DNA of 14,089 bases from JANXUC01 sp043749225 (GTDB lineage: Bacteria > Acidobacteriota > Terriglobia > Terriglobales > Acidobacteriaceae). Position numbers and translations under genes: made by a program. This document shows, piece by piece, positions 13,326-14,089 of this stretch (within the stretch, counting starts at the first letter, position 1; each line of letters starts with the position of its first letter). Below the pieces are notes generated by a model. It was not told where the DNA came from. It saw only the letters and a program-made list of their open reading frames with translations, and made no database searches. Location: NCBI GenBank assembly GCA_043749225.1, contig JAYVEP010000074.1, positions 1-14,089 on the forward strand, given 5' to 3'.

Positions 13326-13780
13326 AACTCTTGCTGCAGCTCTTCAGCCTATTTCTTTTCGCCGCGACTGCGGTAGCCCAACAGGGAAACCCAATCAAAG
13401 AAACCCCGTTACGTCGGCTTTGCGGGAAGCTGGCGCTCGTCAAATACAAAACCATAAAGGGAGTCCGGACCTCCTATACGACAGATGAAAAACCCGTGAA
13501 GGCAGTAGCGCTTCATCTTTACGAGAAAAGGGAAGACACTTCGTGTTGCCAAGGCCTCGCGACCGTCGAAGACGTTGTCACTGATCGCAAAGGAAACTTT
13601 AAGTTCAAGAATGCTCAGCCGGGAACGTATTGGATTGCAGCAACCGTAAGGGAAATTGAATACAAACTACCGGTCAACTTCAAGCCGGTTAAAGACGCGG
13701 ACGCCGCCTGTGATACAGACGTGTTCGCGTTAGATGGCTCTGGCGGCTTCAATGTCTGGGAAGTGATTACCGTCGACTAA
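13322..13780 (+). CDS. Small secreted beta-sandwich-like protein between carA and carB
   Basis: The 152-residue product has a clear signal peptide (MKLLL, hydrophobic to 18, cut after AVA19 before QQ). The mature part has the pattern of carboxypeptidase-regulatory/transthyretin-like beta-sandwiches. VKAVALHLYEKRED (59-72) is followed by VVTDRKGNFKFKNAQPGTYW (85-104), the usual D-x-x-G-x-F-x-F ... PGxY signature, then IAATV. Cysteines 34, 75, 76 and 130 could form disulfides outside the cytoplasm. The GTG start is set by a strong GGAGGAGG (13307-13314) 7 bases upstream and overlaps the carA stop (GTGA), so it is translationally coupled to carA. carB starts 4 bases after its stop. An exported protein has no evident role in carbamoyl-phosphate synthesis, so this is probably an operon insertion. 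Confidence 0.85.
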   Translation: MKLLLQLFSLFLFAATAVAQQGNPIKETPLRRLCGKLALVKYKTIKGVRTSYTTDEKPVKAVALHLYEKREDTSCCQGLATVEDVVTDRKGNFKFKNAQPGTYWIAATVREIEYKLPVNFKPVKDADAACDTDVFALDGSGGFNVWEVITVD

Positions 13781-13784
13781 ACCC

Positions 13785-14089
13785 ATGCCCAAACGCACAG
13801 ACATATCGAAGATTTTGATTCTAGGCTCCGGCCCCATAGTAATCGGCCAGTCCGCTGAGTTCGATTATTCAGGGACGCAGGCTTGCAAGGCGCTTAAGGC
13901 TGAGGGGTATGAAGTTGTCTTGGCGAATTCGAATCCGGCGACGATTATGACGGATCCGGAATCGGCGGACCGGACTTATGTTGAGCCGCTGACGCGGGAG
14001 TATTTGGAAGAGATTATTCGGGTTGAGTCGGAGATGTGCGGCGGGAAAGGCTTTGCGGTGCTGCCGACTGTGGGTGGGCAAACTGCTCT
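13785..14089 (+). CDS. carB: Carbamoyl-phosphate synthase large subunit, N-terminal part (runs off window)
   Basis: 101 codons of the large subunit are present before the window ends. The start MPKRTDISKILILGSGPIVIGQ, AEFDYSGTQACKALK, GYEVVLANSNPATIMTDP and the ADRTYVEPLT segment are the standard CarB pre-ATP-grasp N-terminus. LPTVGGQTA, the lead-in to the first ATP-grasp domain, is reached at the edge. The full protein is usually about 1,070-1,100 residues, so about nine tenths lie outside. ATG 13785 follows the previous stop by 4 bases and has no obvious ribosome-binding site, which fits coupling to the upstream gene. Confidence 0.96.
   Translation, partial: MPKRTDISKILILGSGPIVIGQSAEFDYSGTQACKALKAEGYEVVLANSNPATIMTDPESADRTYVEPLTREYLEEIIRVESEMCGGKGFAVLPTVGGQTA

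Noticed and set aside
13869..14081. Minus-strand frame at the window end
   Set aside because: It is antisense to carB, whose N-terminal motifs are clear.

Overview
The window looks like a stretch of a GC-rich bacterial chromosome, most likely from an acidobacterium (Acidobacteriota, Terriglobia/Koribacter-like). This is an inference. It rests on the gene types (CofD/YvcK-like protein, PCYCGC-family secreted protein, small secreted proteins) and on a very repeat-rich intergenic DNA style that I associate with that phylum. I could not run a search. Only about 62% of the window is convincingly coding. The rest is dominated by interspersed palindromic repeats and decayed genes.

Layout. 1-219 is the 3' end of a gene, followed by a strong terminator. 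276-1000 is non-coding, with GA-centred hairpin repeats and a 159-bp element bounded by perfect 18-bp inverted repeats. 1003-3322 (minus strand) holds a YvcK/CofD-like protein, a TPR protein directly upstream of it, and a secreted PCYCGC-family protein. 3558-4671 (plus) holds signal peptidase I, then a DUF4440/SnoaL-like secreted protein whose signal peptide appears frame-shifted from its body. 4705-4992 has two kinds of repeat. 5016-6011 (minus) is an aldo/keto reductase and 6326-7135 (minus) a secreted protein with two similar halves.

7253-8131 is a gene graveyard: an RNase H-like pseudogene (plus, two frameshifts and a lost catalytic Asp) and a PD-(D/E)XK-like remnant (minus) flanked by copies of one repeat. 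8134-9129 is repeats and a candidate promoter. 9130-10767 is a large secreted, probably beta-propeller protein with its own terminator. 10863-12020 is a dense array of at least four repeat families. From 12139 a promoter drives carA, a small secreted-protein gene coupled to it, and the start of carB, which runs off the window.

No complete mobile element, tRNA, rRNA or CRISPR array was seen. The most notable signal is the intergenic repeat system. Four roughly 65-nt two-hairpin units occur here, and their stems differ by paired, compensating substitutions while the GA (AA in one copy) at the hairpin centre is kept. They are combined with other hairpin families into larger composite units, one of which (about 190 bp) occurs in both orientations.
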